From Phragmites australis (lineage: Eukaryota; Streptophyta; Magnoliopsida; Poales; Poaceae), in the NCBI RefSeq assembly GCF_958298935.1, contig NC_084924.1, forward strand, positions 24,277,819 to 24,341,818: a stretch of 64,000 bases of DNA, written 5' to 3'. Numbering within the stretch: position 1 is the stretch's first letter; each line of letters starts with the position of its first letter. Below, piece after piece: positions 33,624 through 45,679 of this stretch. A program made the translations under genes and the position numbers. Under the pieces are notes generated by a model. It searched no databases and was not told where the DNA came from. It was given only the letters and a program-made list of their open reading frames with translations.

Positions 33624-36600
33624 CACCCTAAATTTCAATTTTTGCAATAATTTTTGGTAGAAATTAATTAGGTGGTTGCAATTTTGTTCAATAGTAAAAT
33701 TAATTTCTAAATTTAATTTGGCCTAGGTTAAATGTTTGTTGCATTCATACTGTAGTAGATGCATTAAGATTTTATTGTGTGGAAAAAGTTTGCTAAAATT
33801 CGCTAGAATTCACCGCTTTAAACCCCCCCCCCTTTCTAAAATTGGATTGAAATCAAATTGGAAAAGGAATTCCTAAAATGAAAATCGCTCTCAGGCCGAT
33901 TTCTCTCTTCCCCGGCCCAAACCCTCTCCCCCCCCCTCTTCTTTCTCTCCCGTATGGGCCGCCGGCCTTCCTTTCCCCGCGCCGGCAAATAGGCCGAGCC
34001 GGCCTCCCAACACCGAGCCAAGCACCCGCCCGAGCCACCCCTTTCCATCCTATCCACCTGCCGCGTGGGTCCCGCCTGAGCCGCGAGCCGAGCCACCGCC
34101 CGGTTGGCTCCCCTTCCCGTACCTCCCATCGGACACCCCTGAGCCCCCAAATCCCACCGCCGTTTCCAATTTCCGCCTCCCCGTGCTTTGATTCGTGAAT
34201 TAAAGCATGCCACCACGATCCCCTCCCTCCGTCACCTCCTCCTCGACCATTTCCCCCTTGATTCCCCTCTCCCTTGCATGGAAACCAAAGCTTTGATTTC
34301 ATTTAGAGCCGCAGACCAATCTTCTCGAATCCGGTCGTCTCCCTCCCCCTCTCGGCTATTTAATCCCTCCTTCGGCTTCCTTGCTCCATTCCCCACCCGA
34401 ACCACCCATTTTCCCCTTTGTTTGTGCACGGATTCGAGCTCCACACCGTCACCGCCATTATTGCCAGTAAGAGCTCGCCGCCGCCCTTAATTCGGCCATG
34501 CCACACCTCTTTTGATCTCGGTCTTGGCTCTCTCGGTGTCGCAGGGACTCGAGCTCCTCTCCCCGATGCTTTTTGGAGTGTCTCTCGCAGCCGGACGTCG
34601 TTTCCGCCATGACCGAAGCACCGCCGGCCTTCTTCTCCATCACTGGCTGTCTCCGGAGCTCCTCTGCCACTGTCGAGCTCGCGGTGAGACTCCCCTTCCC
34701 CCCCCCCCCCTTTCTCTTTTGCGCCGCTCACCATTGAGTTCCGTGGCCGGATGCACTGTTTGGCGCATCGCTAGTGAGCACGCCGCCGCCCCTGCCGCTG
34801 CTGGCCGCCCCCCCCCCCCCGGTTGAAAGCCGTTGGCACCGTCCCTTTTGAATCTCCACCGTCAGATCTCCGACCAACGGCCCAGATTAGACCGGTCGGT
34901 ATCTTACCCCTTCGGTCCACCATGGACCAGTGGACCGATGCTCTTTCAGTGGTCCACAAGCGTCGTAGACCATTTCCATGTCTTTTTCATTTGAGAAATA
35001 AATATGGTTTCATTTTATGACATCATAAATCCAATTTCCAGTATTAAAACAATTCGGATTTTCTCAGAATAAAGTAAAATTTGCAGAATAGCCCCTATAA
35101 CTTCAAATGCTTATTACTTTTTGCTCGTAGCTCCGTTTTGGGCGATTTTCACGTCCAAATATTTGTAGTGATGTGTAGAATCTTTTTATAGGGTTTTTGC
35201 TTAGATTCTATACTGTCTGGTGTATTGTTCTTAGAAGTTTGTTTTGTGTGTGCTTTTTCCGGTTTGTTGATTAGGAGCTGAGTAGTTCGATAGCCTCCAA
35301 GACCAATCTTTCGAGGACGTTGAGCAGCACCTTGTCGAAGGCAAGTGTCTTTGAGCATATTTATCCTGTTTTAGGATTTGCAGGTGTAGTTTTTATCCTT
35401 CAATATGCATGCTGTCAAATATGATGTCCCATGATTAGGGTTTACTAGTTTTCAATGAATTTCTCCTTGTCATCGTTGTTCATCATGTTATAAAAATGGG
35501 TTGTTTATGCTAGCGCAGTCTTGGTTGGGAAATCTTAATATTGACTAATGAACTACACAATGATGATGGGAGATGGTAATTCTTTTTGTAGCAACATGGT
35601 ATAGGAATCCCCAACAGAATGGATGGTTTGAGGCGGAGCCTATGGCATATTTGTGTTTGTATCTGTGTGGGGTCCTAAGGACCGGTTCTTGGACATGTAA
35701 CCAAATTATATCCGCACAACCACGAGGCCTATATGGGTATGGCCTGGCCAACTAATTAGTCGCCTTCTAGCTTTGCGGGCACCATAGGTCGGTATAAGAG
35801 GCACAAGAGGGGGCTTCTGCAGCAATGTAACTGCCTGTTAGCGGTGAAACCTCAGTGGGTGCCTGCAGGTTAGAGAGAGCTCTATAAAGGCCTTGTAGTG
35901 AGACCCCGACTCCTTGCCCCGGAAGTGTGGAGCAACACAGGAATCACGACTCATGGGGAAAGTAGTGCAAACTCTGCAAAGTTTCAATCTGGTCGATCAG
36001 CCGTGCTCACGGACGAGAGCAAGCTTGGACTTCTTCAGGATTAGCTAGGATCCAGGTTCTGGTATGGATGGATGAGTAGCCAGGTAATGGGGTTACCTGG
36101 TGAGTTTTGGTAACCGGATATGGGGTTATCTGGTGAGTCTTGGTAGTCGGATGGAATCCAATGAGTTATTCCTTCTTGTTCAATAGTGTCTTCACACTTA
36201 GTAATTAGGATGCCGGTTGTTGGAGTCATAGACAGGTCATAGTTGCTTAGTGCAGTTAGCCAGTGTCCAGCCTTTCCTTGACTTAAGCCACATATCATGT
36301 TTTTCCCTACTCTTGCGGAGTACAATCTTTGTACTCACACTTGTTGTCCCCTACCCTGCATTCTACCGCCGTTCAAAAGCCGCCGATGAAGCTGGAGCCT
36401 TCGGCGTCGACGACTTTGACCCGGAGCTGCTGTTCTAGGCTATGGTGACCCCGATCGACGCCTGTGAAAGTTGGATCCCCGCTGGCGCTGAAGACCCCTT
36501 TCGTTTCCGTTGTGTTTGCTTTTTGACCCTCGAGTCCCTTTTGTTTTAAGCTAAATAACGTTGTAATAATGGCACTGTGATGATAACACTTATGATGTAA

Positions 36601-36650
36601 GCACATGTATGAAATTTGTTCCTGGCATACATGTGTTGTGCCCGGTTTTA
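33619..36650 (+). mobile_element. 3' LTR of the Tekay-type element, end lost
   Basis: It starts TGTAACACCCTAAATTTC after a polypurine tract. About 3.03 kb is present, including poly-C runs (33827-33837, 34696-34711, 34809-34821) and a dyad-rich block at 34913-34960 (GGTCCACCATGGACC). Near the end, CCTGGCATACATG and GCCCGGTTTTA parallel the terminal 40 bp of the LTR at 7597-9184, so about 15-20 bp of the end are missing at the junction with the copia element around 36650. Confidence 0.75.
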
Positions 36651-38645
36651 TCCTTTGATTTCCGGTCATGTGTTGAGTGCATCCACTATCTAGCACGCAA
36701 TGTCCTCCACCAGACTTGTAATTCACCTACAAAACAAAGTTAAACTCTTTTAGGTACCCAAACTTGTTTAGGTCCTTGGATGTTAGTCACCAACGCTTTA
36801 GGAACCCAAATGGCATTCTTTTTAGCACCAATTATAGGAGTGCCAACAAATCTAGCTTTAACAGTACCATTAGAACATCTCTTAAGAACATAGCATGAAT
36901 CAAAGGAAGCATATGAATTATCCTTGACATTTTTGCAATCTTTCTCAACATGTCCAGTTTTCTTGCACTTCATGCAATAACCGCTACCTTTCACAAAAAT
37001 AGTTTTGTGATGCATGAATGCTTTCTTACCCTTCTTGGGAACATACCCAAGGCCTTCCTTTTTGATGGCGAACCTTTAGCTATCCAAAACTTGTCTAATT
37101 TTGGATTCTCCAACATAACATCTTGCAAGATCATTGATTAGTTTTTCAACCTTTTCTTTCAACATGATATTCTCATCAATAATCAAGACATCATTGCAAG
37201 ATATAACTTTCAGCAAGGTAAGCAAGTCATCATGCAAGGTAGATGAACTCATACAAGGTAGAATATTGCATGATATACTCATATCTACTTTGTTTTGTTC
37301 GTTTCATGAGCAATAAGAGAGTCATTAGCTTCCTTAAGCATCTCATGAGTTTCTTTGAGACCCTCATGAGCCGTCTTTAGCTCCTCATAGGAATTTTGAA
37401 GCGAAGTGTGTCTCTTTTTCAATTCCTTAAACTTTGCTCTTTTTTTGCTCATGAAATCATCAAAACCATTTATTAGCTCAACTAGATCATCATATGAAAA
37501 TTCATCTTCATCATTTAATACCTTGGAGTCACCCTTTGCCATAAGACAATGAGGTGTGATGAAGAGTGAAGGTGCTTCCTTGATAGCTACACCGGCAAGA
37601 CACTTTTAAGATGGCTTCTCATCATCGGAGTCAGAGCTTGAGCTTGCATCCGAATCCCACTCAACATAGTATGCTTGGCCATCTTTCTTCTTCTTGTAGT
37701 ATTTCTTGAAACTTTCTTGCCATCACTCTCCTTATTCTTCCTGGAATGTTTTTCTTCCTTGTTCTTGCAATTTGTTGCAATATGACCCTTTTCGCCACAT
37801 TCAAAGCATCTTCTTTCTTCGAAGGGATTTCCTTTTGAAGATTGTCCCTTCTTACTATATCCACCTTGATATCTCTTCTTCTTCATAAATTTTTTGAATC
37901 TTCTCACAAAGAGAGCCATCCCTTCATCATCTTCATCATCATCATCACTTTCTTCAAGATCATCTTTGCCTCTTGATGCTTGAGCCTTGAATGCAACATT
38001 TTTCTTCTTGGCATCAATAGCATCATCATGAAGATCCTCTTGTGACTTCTTGAAAATATCATGAGTGAGAATTTCACTGAAGATTTGCTTTGGAATGGTC
38101 TCCTTCAAGTTGGACCTCACAAGCAAAGTCACAATAGTATCATATTTGTTAGACAAAGCTCTAAGAAACTTATGAGAGAAATCAACATCGGAAACATCCA
38201 TGCCAAGATCCTTGAGCTCGTTTATTATGTTGTTTAAATGATTGAACATTTCTTCAATGCTTTTGTTTTGCAACATAGTAAATTTCTCAAGTTGCCCTTT
38301 ATAAACAAAAAGTTTTGCATCCTTAACCATGGTTGTGCCCTAATGAATCTCTTTAAGCCTTTCCCAAATTTCATGAGCGGTCTCAAGCTTGCAAATGCAA
38401 TTAAACTCATTAAGATCTAAAGCACTATAAAGAACATTCATAGCTTGAGCATTTGCAAGAGTATTCTCCCTATCTACATCAGTAGAATTAGTGGGATCAA
38501 TAATTGCATAATCATTGTCCACTATATCTGATAACTTACCACCCATAGCCTTAAGATAAACGGTTATTCTAGCCTTCCAATAGACGTAGTTTGACCCCTC
38601 AAAGGACGGAGGCTTCCCCACATTAACATGAGCATCACTAGCCAT
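36651..38645 (-). pseudogene. Copia gag and protease, truncated
   Basis: Starts at ATG 38645 (MASDAHVNVGKPPSFEG) with the copia gag domain (YVYWKARITVYLKAMGG). An in-frame TAG at 38340 interrupts it, then the frame continues (SHKFLRALSNKYDTI) to the zinc knuckle CFECGEKGHIATNC near 37790. A frameshift near 37690 leads to a coiled-coil segment (37542-37285) and a second knuckle CMKCKKTGHVEKDC (about 36960-36920). WVPKALVTNIQGPK and the protease site VLDSGCTQHMTG follow near 36690. Integrase, RT, RNase H and the 3' LTR are gone; the sequence stops about four codons after the protease site. Confidence 0.82.
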
Positions 38646-38691
38646 AATCCTACTCCGGGATGGTTAAATCCACAATAAAAAGGTGTCCTAG

Positions 38692-38703
38692 GCTCTGATA
38701 CTA
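38692..38703 (-). promoter_or_regulatory. Copia primer-binding site
   Basis: The minus strand reads TAGTATCAGAGC, one base off the consensus complementary to initiator tRNA-Met, just after the LTR end at 38706. Confidence 0.7.
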
Positions 38704-38705
38704 CT

Positions 38706-40244
38706 TATAGGATCAAGGACACCAACTAGAGGGGGGATTAATATGCGGTTTTAAAAACTAATTGTTAAGCTATCAAGAAAACTTATAGAACAAACTAAAC
38801 AACACTAGAACAACATGAAAGACAACTAAGAGATATGTTGAGGTTTGCAAACCTAGGGTGACATGCAACATTTCACAAACTAGGAAGATAAATTTCTTAA
38901 TGTAAATAGCAAGAAGGTAAATTTCTCAAAGATAACACAAGAGATTTTTCCCGTGGTATTGGTGATCTATCGATCACCCTTAATCCACGTTGAGGTGAGT
39001 TCTAGCTTTAATCCGCTTCTCTATCAAGTATTCAATTCTCTCACGAGAAAGAGCTCACACCAAGCAACTTGACCTCAAGCTGGAATTGAACATGAACTAC
39101 TCAATACCTCGATTCCACTAGCGATGCACTTCACCGCTTCAGAAAGGGGTGCTCAAACCTCTCACAATCACCACCGCAGCTCCTTCACAATCTTCTTGAA
39201 GGGCTCAACGGTGCCACAACCTCCAAGTCATCTAGGAGACGGTAACCTCCGAGAGTAATAAGCCGGTGACGCTTGCTTGAAGGATCACTAGTGCCTAATT
39301 GCTTAAACTCTTGAAATTATGCACTAGATGCTCTCAAACCCCTCAAAGATGCAACACTAAACCAAGAGAGGGAAAGGAGGAAGGCAAGAGCTCCAAATAT
39401 GTGTATTGAATGGCAAGAGTGCAAGAGAGACCTCAAAGGACCAGCCAAGGCTCTATTTATACCCTTCCCCTCATAAATTAGACGTTACAGGAGTTCTAAC
39501 AACTCTGCGTGGCTGGCAGTCAGACCGTAGGCTACACGGCGGTCAGACCGCCCGGTTGAACTGCTATAGCAACAGTCATATCTGACTTCTGGACATGGGC
39601 TGGCGGTCAGGCCGCTAGCCCCAAAACCTTTAGCATGCGCACGGTTAGACTGGCATAGCTACTTTAGTCAGACTCATGTGCACTTGGTGGTCAGACCGAC
39701 TGATATGGTGGTTAGACTGCCACTAAACCAGAGGCACCAGAACTCTCTTAGTTGGGGCGGTCGGACCGTGACAAGTCACTGGTCAGACCGGCACAAAAAA
39801 GTATTGCCTTGTTTATACAGCGGTCAGACCGACCTGAGGCCTGGCTAGACCGCCAACACCTAGTGACTTCAAAAGCAGCCTTTTCAAAAGGAGTTTCTCT
39901 CAAACTTAATTAATTTCTTTTAAATATATATGAAATGCAAGTTTGAGCAAATTTGGCACTATACAAACCTCAAGTAAACACACATCAACCCCTCTTTATA
40001 GTATGGCATTTATCCTATAAATCCGGTCATTTTCTTCTCTAATCTCCTTCGACTGGCAAAACAAAAATGCCCTAACATATACCTTTGCCTTGAGCTAGCC
40101 TTTTTATGCCTTCCACTTACGCATTCTTCTAGCTCCGCAACATCTTCATGACTAAACCTTTTATAACTCAATCAAACAAGTTAGTTCACAAAGACATATT
40201 GTCATTAATTACTAAAACTCAAATTAGGGGCCTAGATGCTTTCA
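38706..40244 (-). mobile_element. 5' LTR of the copia element
   Basis: The sense start is TGAAAGCATCTAGGCCCC at 40244, a start I know from grass copia LTRs, and the sense end is at about 38706 next to the primer-binding site (terminal CA mutated). The upstream part (39515-39865) is crowded with GCGGTCAGACCGC-like motifs; a minus-strand TATAAATA box is at 39454-39461. It is inserted in an unrecognised open frame at 40245. The partner LTR is lost. Confidence 0.78.
39454..39461 (-). promoter_or_regulatory. Copia LTR TATA box
   Basis: The minus strand reads TATAAATAG within GGTATAAATAGAG, downstream in sense of the dyad-motif cluster. Confidence 0.6.
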
Positions 40245-40725
40245 AATGGCTTCCTCGAGCTCCCGATCCTTCCTCTTCATCTCTTCAATTATGCTAGAAA
40301 TGTGCTCCCCATCATCGGCTACAGCTCTCGGTTGCATCTCCTGCACATATTCAATGTCTTGCTCGGTCCCCACTGTTGTTGAGTGTGCTTTATCCACCAC
40401 TGCCTGACTTGTTCCTGCTACTGCTTCCCCAACGTTTTTCTTTGTTGGATCCTTTAGATATGTCTCAGCTAGTAGCACAAGAGGGACACCATGTTCACAT
40501 GTTATATCTACGTACTGCCTCCAAGTAGATATCGCATTAATTAGGGCAAGCTCCCTGAAGTACCCCTGAGTAGCATGGCTTAGCATAGCTCTAAGCTTAA
40601 GCTCATGTTGCTAGGGATCCGGTTGAAAATGACGCATCAGTCACTTGCACACACCCACTATGGTCCTCTCATTGTCTCTACTAAGTCCCTTGACGAGATA
40701 CTGAAATCTAGAGAGTTCTACACCG
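40245..40725 (-). pseudogene. Unrecognised coding fragment with charged C-terminal part
   Basis: One minus-strand frame runs from about 40725 to the copia LTR at 40244: LSRFQYLVKGLSRDNERT, a TGA, LMRHFQPDP, a TAG, then an uninterrupted 114 residues including FRELALINAISTWRQYVD and ITCEHGVPLVLLAETYL, ending in a charged stretch (IIEEMKRKDRELEEAI). The copia insertion cuts it. I do not recognise the family; it may be transposon-derived, as it lies in a repeat block and has two stops. Confidence 0.45.
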
Positions 40726-42290
40726 CTATGACCATAAAAATCTGACCTTAACTATAATATATCTGAAGATATAGCTAATCAGACATCTCTGGAATATTAA
40801 AAAATATGTCCAACAATAATACCGAAAAACTATACTTCTGAGTATCAAAACTCTGACAAAAATAACCGGAACCGATGATCACCTAACAACACATTTAGTT
40901 CGCTAGAATCAATACTGCTCCTAAGAAAACTAACCAATTTAAACTAATTAAACGCCAATCTACTTAATAAAGTTTCTAATTATCTATAATTATTACCTAC
41001 ATCACTATTTTGTAAAATCTAGATAATTGAAACTACCGTACTCGAAATACAACTATACATATGATGACTATCCTACCACGTTAAAATAGATTTTTATAAT
41101 ATACTACAAATGACAGAAAAGCCTTATTTTCTGATTATCATGCTAAACCCTAGGTCTCATATGATATAACTACTATTATATCGCTAAACCCTGGATCTAG
41201 TGGTATTTTAATTACTAATAAAAATATAAGTCTAGAAAAATTACTGGAAACTGAGATCCAAAATCCAAAAAATAAAAATAGTAGATCTTCGTCGCGCTGC
41301 CTCCCTCTCCACTCATCCCCCTCTTTTTCTAGATTTAATGCCTATTTTTGCTGATTTTCAACCTTTTTATAGTGTGTTGTGTGAGCGAGGGGCACGCGGC
41401 AGGGGGGCTAACTGCCCCTGAGAGGACGACAAGAGCGCTAACCGACCTCCCAATGGGCGGTAAAGGGGGCGCTAGGGGGCCTACCCGCCCTCTGAGTGAG
41501 CGAGTAGAAGCGGTACGTGCTCTGCCCTCGGTGTTGGGCCTACCCGCCCTCAGAGAGGTACTTATGCCACCCTGATATGCTAATCGCTCTCTGAAAGGGC
41601 TGTAACATTTTCAGAGAACGATAGACGTCTATTTATATAAGTTTTACCATCAAAAATCTATTTATTTAAATATTAATATTAAAAAATAAAAAAATAAAAA
41701 AAGTCACAACCAAAGGGCATCCAAGGACAAATGAACAAAAGGCTCAAGCTTTGGCTCATTCTTCCTCCCAGCTGCTGACTCCCCCAAAATTCCATTTCTC
41801 TAGCTAGAATCCCTTGCTTCTGCCCCGTCTAATTGCTTCTCCCTAGTCCCGTATTTCATTTCTCCCCAAATTGTATCATCAAACATCTAAATTCAGTGTT
41901 TGAGTTCAAGTATTGGTCTTTTCTTTGAGTCGTTTGGTGTTGTTGATCGGGTATGTAACACCTTCTCCTTCAAATCAATATGTAAAACAAGCAAATCCCC
42001 CTTCTTAGGGTGTATCGAGCCAAGACAGTAAAATTGGTAGTCTTCCTGTTTAGCCGTCCTATTGCGGTTGATGTTGTCCGCATCTTCTCCAGCGGAATGG
42101 GTTTCGTCGCTTTTTCTAGTGCTATAGTGAAATGGCTGGCGGTAGAGATTGGCAAATTTGTGGATAGAAAGAGGAGTATGTATCACTGTTATAGGGTATG
42201 TGTATGAGTTTAAGGGGATGAGAGTAATAAAATGTAGCAAATAAGATATTTTTGATATGAAAAAATAAAAGATACTATAATAGTATTATG
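40726..42290. other. Gene-proximal intergenic region
   Basis: AT-rich sequence without a convincing frame on either strand. A short GC-rich patch (41395-41570) carries the 19-bp motif GGCCTACCCGCCCTC-GAG twice (41478 and 41537), suggesting a small unclassified repeat. From 42200 to 42320 it is extremely AT-rich, with imperfect palindromes such as ACTATAATAGTA, possibly a miniature element; this is not assigned. Confidence 0.4.
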
Positions 42291-42327
42291 CTATAGTAAT
42301 ATTATAAAAAATAAATTTTTAAGTTCC

Positions 42328-42338
42328 TATAAAAATAG
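42328..42338 (+). promoter_or_regulatory. TATA box of the DUF620 gene
   Basis: TATAAAAATAG about 345 bp upstream of the start codon, followed by a CT-rich stretch (42390-42650) typical of plant 5' untranslated regions. A transcription start near 42360 is inferred. Confidence 0.55.
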
Positions 42339-42683
42339 CCTCGGAGATAGCTGAATGGAAATCGTATTGGAATTTGGAAGAGCCATTCGCCCATACCCCT
42401 TGTAGCCCTTGTCTTATCCCGACATCCCACCTCGCTGCCTTCGCTTTCGCCCTGAGATCTCACTACTCGCTCGCACCCAAACGGCTTCCCCTGCCCCCTG
42501 CTTTATCTTTTTGTTCTCTTCCCCCCAGCTCGCAAGTCCCCGTCTCTACCCCCAAACCCCTCACTTTGTCGAGCTGCACTTTGCTTCAGTTTCTTCCTCT
42601 GCTTACACTCCACTCCTCCCGGTTGTCTTCAAGCAAATCTTCCTTTCTGCTAATTAATTGCCATTTCTTTCGGGATCGGAGCA
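42339..42683 (+). other. Probable 5' untranslated region of the DUF620 gene
   Basis: CT-rich sequence between the TATA box and the ATG. The start codon context GGAGCAATGG has the favoured G at +4. No 5' intron is evident. Confidence 0.5.
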
Positions 42684-44344
42684 ATGGAGAAGAAGCAGGG
42701 GTTCTTTTCGGCGCTCAAGGGGGAGGTGGTGCGGGGACTCTCACCGGCGAGGTCACGGGGAAAGTCGCCAGCACGGATGCTGCTTCCGCGCAGCCGCAAG
42801 AAGGCGGCTACGGAGGCGGCGGCGGCGCCGCCTGACCAGCTCCATCAGTACATGCTGGATCAGCCTATCGCCCACTCCGGCAGCCTCCGGCCGGGCGGCG
42901 TGGTCCTGGCGCCGCTTATGGAGGGCCCGGACATGGCCGACAGTGACACTTTGGCTGAGGAGTCCGGCCGACGAGATGGGTTCGGACAGTGGGTCCGCGG
43001 CCACCTGTCCCGTGCCCCGTCAATGGCCGGCGGCAGCGGTGGGTCGTGTCGCCGCTCCGACCTCCGCCTCCTCCTCGGCGTCATGGGCGCGCCGCTCGCG
43101 CCCGTCTCAACCTCCGCCGCCGAGCCGCTGCCTCATCTCTTCGGAAAGGGCACCCCCATTGTTCGTACTCTTCGGCCTTGAATCTCCTCTGTTTCACTTC
43201 GCCTCCGCAAATGCGGCAGCTTTGGAGTTCTGACGCCGCCGGTTGTGCTCGATCTGTTATTGCAGGAATCCTCGTCGGCGCAGTACATCCTGCAGCAGTA
43301 CATAGCGGCGTCAGGAGGTGCAAAGCTGCTGCGGTCGGTGCGGAACGCGTACGCGACGGGAAAGGTGCGGATGATCGCGTCGGAATTCGAAACGGCCAAT
43401 CGGGTCGTCAAGAATCGCAGCTCCGGCGCCGCTGCGGCCGTGGAGCAGGGAGGATTCGTGCTCTGGCAGATGTCCCCGGACTTGTGGTACGTCGAGCTCG
43501 CCGTCGGCGGCAGCAAGGTCCGCGCTGGATGCAACGGTCGCCTCGTCTGGCGCCACACGCCCTGGCTCGGTGCCCACGCCGCCAAGGGCCCCGTCCGCCC
43601 CCTCCGCCGCGCCCTCCAGGTCACATTCCCATTGCCGCCAATAGTTGAGCTCGACCTCCCCGCCTCACATTGCCGTTGCCGTCGCCAACTTTTTTGTGAC
43701 AAATTGCCATTCTGTTGCAGGGACTCGACCCGCTGACGACGGTTGGGCTGTTTGCGGAGGCGCGGTGCGTGGGCGAGAAGAAGGTGAGCGGCGAGGACTG
43801 CTTCATCCTGAAGCTGTCGGCGGACGGGGAGACGTTGCGGCAGCGCAGCGAGGGGCCGGCGGATATCATCCGGCACGTGCTGTTCGGCTACTTCAGCCAG
43901 CGCACGGGCCTCCTGGTGCACGTCGAGGACTCGCACCTCACCCGCATCCAGCCACACGCCGGAGGGGACGCCGTGTACTGGGAGACCACCATCAGCTCCT
44001 TCCTGGAGGACTACCGCCCCGTGGAAGGCATCATGATCGCGCACGCCGGCCGCTCCGCCGTCACGCTGTTCCGGTTCGGCGAGATGGCCATGAGCCACAC
44101 GAAGACGCGCATGGAGGAGGCGTGGATCATCGACGAGGCCGCGTTCAACGTGCCGGGGCTGTCGACTGACTGCTTCATCCCGCCCGCCGACATCCGGCGC
44201 GGCTCTGTCGGTGAGCCCTGCGAGCTTCCACCGCCGGGGGAGCGCGTCAAGCCCGGCGCCATGCACCCCGCGCGTGCTGCCGCGGGCGTGCACCCGCGGC
44301 GCAATGCGGCCGGCAACAAGATTCACTGGAGAGTGGAAGTCTGA
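42684..44344 (+). CDS. DUF620 family protein (three exons)
   Basis: Exons 42684-43160, 43266-43619 and 43721-44344 (stop TGA) join in phase 0 with GT-AG introns of 105 and 101 bp, giving about 484 residues, close to the usual family length. Residues 1-158 are a basic, low-complexity N-terminus (MEKKQGFFSALKGEVVRGLS), ending with LPHLFGKGTPI. The DUF620 domain begins at the exon junction with ESSSAQYILQQYIAASGG and continues with GFVLWQMSPDLWYVELAVGG, GLDPLTTVGLFAEARCVGEK, DIIRHVLFGYFSQRTG and FLEDYRPVEGIMIAHAGRS to the C-terminus. The family is plant-specific with no established biochemical role that I can state. The frame is intact with no stop and GC-rich codons, unlike the decayed neighbours, so it is probably the one functional gene in the window. 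Confidence 0.93.
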
Positions 44345-44620
44345 GAACTGGAGAAAGTTTCTGATTGGATTAATGATTACGATTAGTTAAGCAGCAATCT
44401 AGAGAGAATTCAATCAATGCACTTTGTTCATAGTTCCAGGAATCAAATCTTTCTTCGAATACTAACTTCATTCTATCTAGTGGCTTGTATTATGTACAGA
44501 TGAGCAAAGCGTCTCCTCCCTCTCCGTGTTCAATTGTACTGTAATATTTGCAATAATTCTCCGCGTTTCATGAGAAAATTGACAAAAGTATATAATGTGC
44601 TGTGCCTAATTTTTTGAGAT
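44345..44620 (+). other. Probable 3' untranslated region of the DUF620 gene
   Basis: AT-richer sequence after the stop, with candidate poly(A) signals such as AATATTTGCAATAATT near 44541 and ATAATG near 44593. The end is inferred only. Confidence 0.4.
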
Positions 44621-45679
44621 GTAGGAATTGGAGATTCTTGCACTTCTACGTCACAGTAGGTCGATACCTATGATTTCCAAGCTGGTTGGTATGTTTTGCT
44701 TTCTTTCTTTTCCTTCCCTTGCTGGAAGGGAAAATCAGATTGAATTGTACACACACTTGTACTGGCTGCCATATTTGCTTAGAATCTAACAAAGTATCTT
44801 ACCTCCATTTCCAGGTACTTGTGAGAGTTACTTGCCACATTCCTTGTAGTGGTGGCTACAGAACAGATCATTGCTTACAAGTTAACCGAGTCTCTTGTGC
44901 CAAAACTAACTTTTTGGCCTGTAGCCAGGGCAGTACCAACCCAACAAACTATCACACTCAGCACAGTACATCTAGCTAGCATTGGATGCTGAGGTCACTA
45001 GACCCAAACACAACTAGATCAGGTGACCTCCTCCCTGGCACGGCACTGCCCACTGTGCTGCTGTTGTTTCCCTTGTCCATGCTTGCTCATTGCGTCATGA
45101 CAACCACATGCAGGCGTCGTGGTTAAGTTTGTTAAAACTGTAGATTCTAAATTAGATTAGAAGTTTTTTTAAACTTGTAAATTGTAGAACCATAACTATT
45201 AGAATGGTAAAAATGTAAATTCTAACGACAAAGCATCTCCAAAAGAATAGCAATTACACATCCTATCTTGGTTTTTGGCTAGAAGAGGAAAAATAAAGTC
45301 TAACAAAAATGTTATCACCTCCGTTATTTTGACGAACGCTCCATCTCGGTCCTCTCGCACGCCACATTTGGCAAATGCCTTCCCCACACCATCCTCCAAC
45401 TATCACTCCACCCTATGCGCTCTCGCACTACCCTAACCAGCCTAGGACTAAATGGAGCCGCGGCACCCCTGATCATTCCCGGTCTATTTTCCTCTCGCCA
45501 GTCTTTTCTTCCCTCCCCGTCCTCTGAGATCTGATCGGTGATGATGCGTGGGTGGGGAGGCTTTGAGGCAAGCCGGTGGCCAACGATGTCGGTCTGGGAG
45601 GAGAGGTGGAGAACATGCGGCGGCTGCACAGCCATGCACCGGACGAGCACCAGTGTAGCCCAACCCTGTGTAGCGAAAA
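44621..45679. other. Intergenic sequence, no feature seen
   Basis: No frame with recognisable similarity on either strand and no clear repeat ends. A minus-strand frame at 45650-45324 is compositional. Confidence 0.4.

Noticed and set aside
33826..34822. Poly-C runs in the LTR as possible functional structures
   Set aside because: Simple homopolymer tracts within a decaying LTR; no matching G-run arrangement to support a defined structure, and they are prone to assembly error.
42658..43648. Other plus-strand frames over the DUF620 gene (42658-43233, 42989-43648)
   Set aside because: They are arginine/proline-rich shadows of the real exon frame and cross its splice sites.
43133..44326. 397-codon minus-strand open frame
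   Set aside because: It lies antisense to DUF620 exons 2-3. GC-rich exons leave long antisense frames; it runs across both sense introns and has no recognisable domain.
45324..45650. 108-codon minus-strand frame downstream of the DUF620 gene
   Set aside because: No motif, no promoter or splice context and no conservation evidence available; treated as chance.
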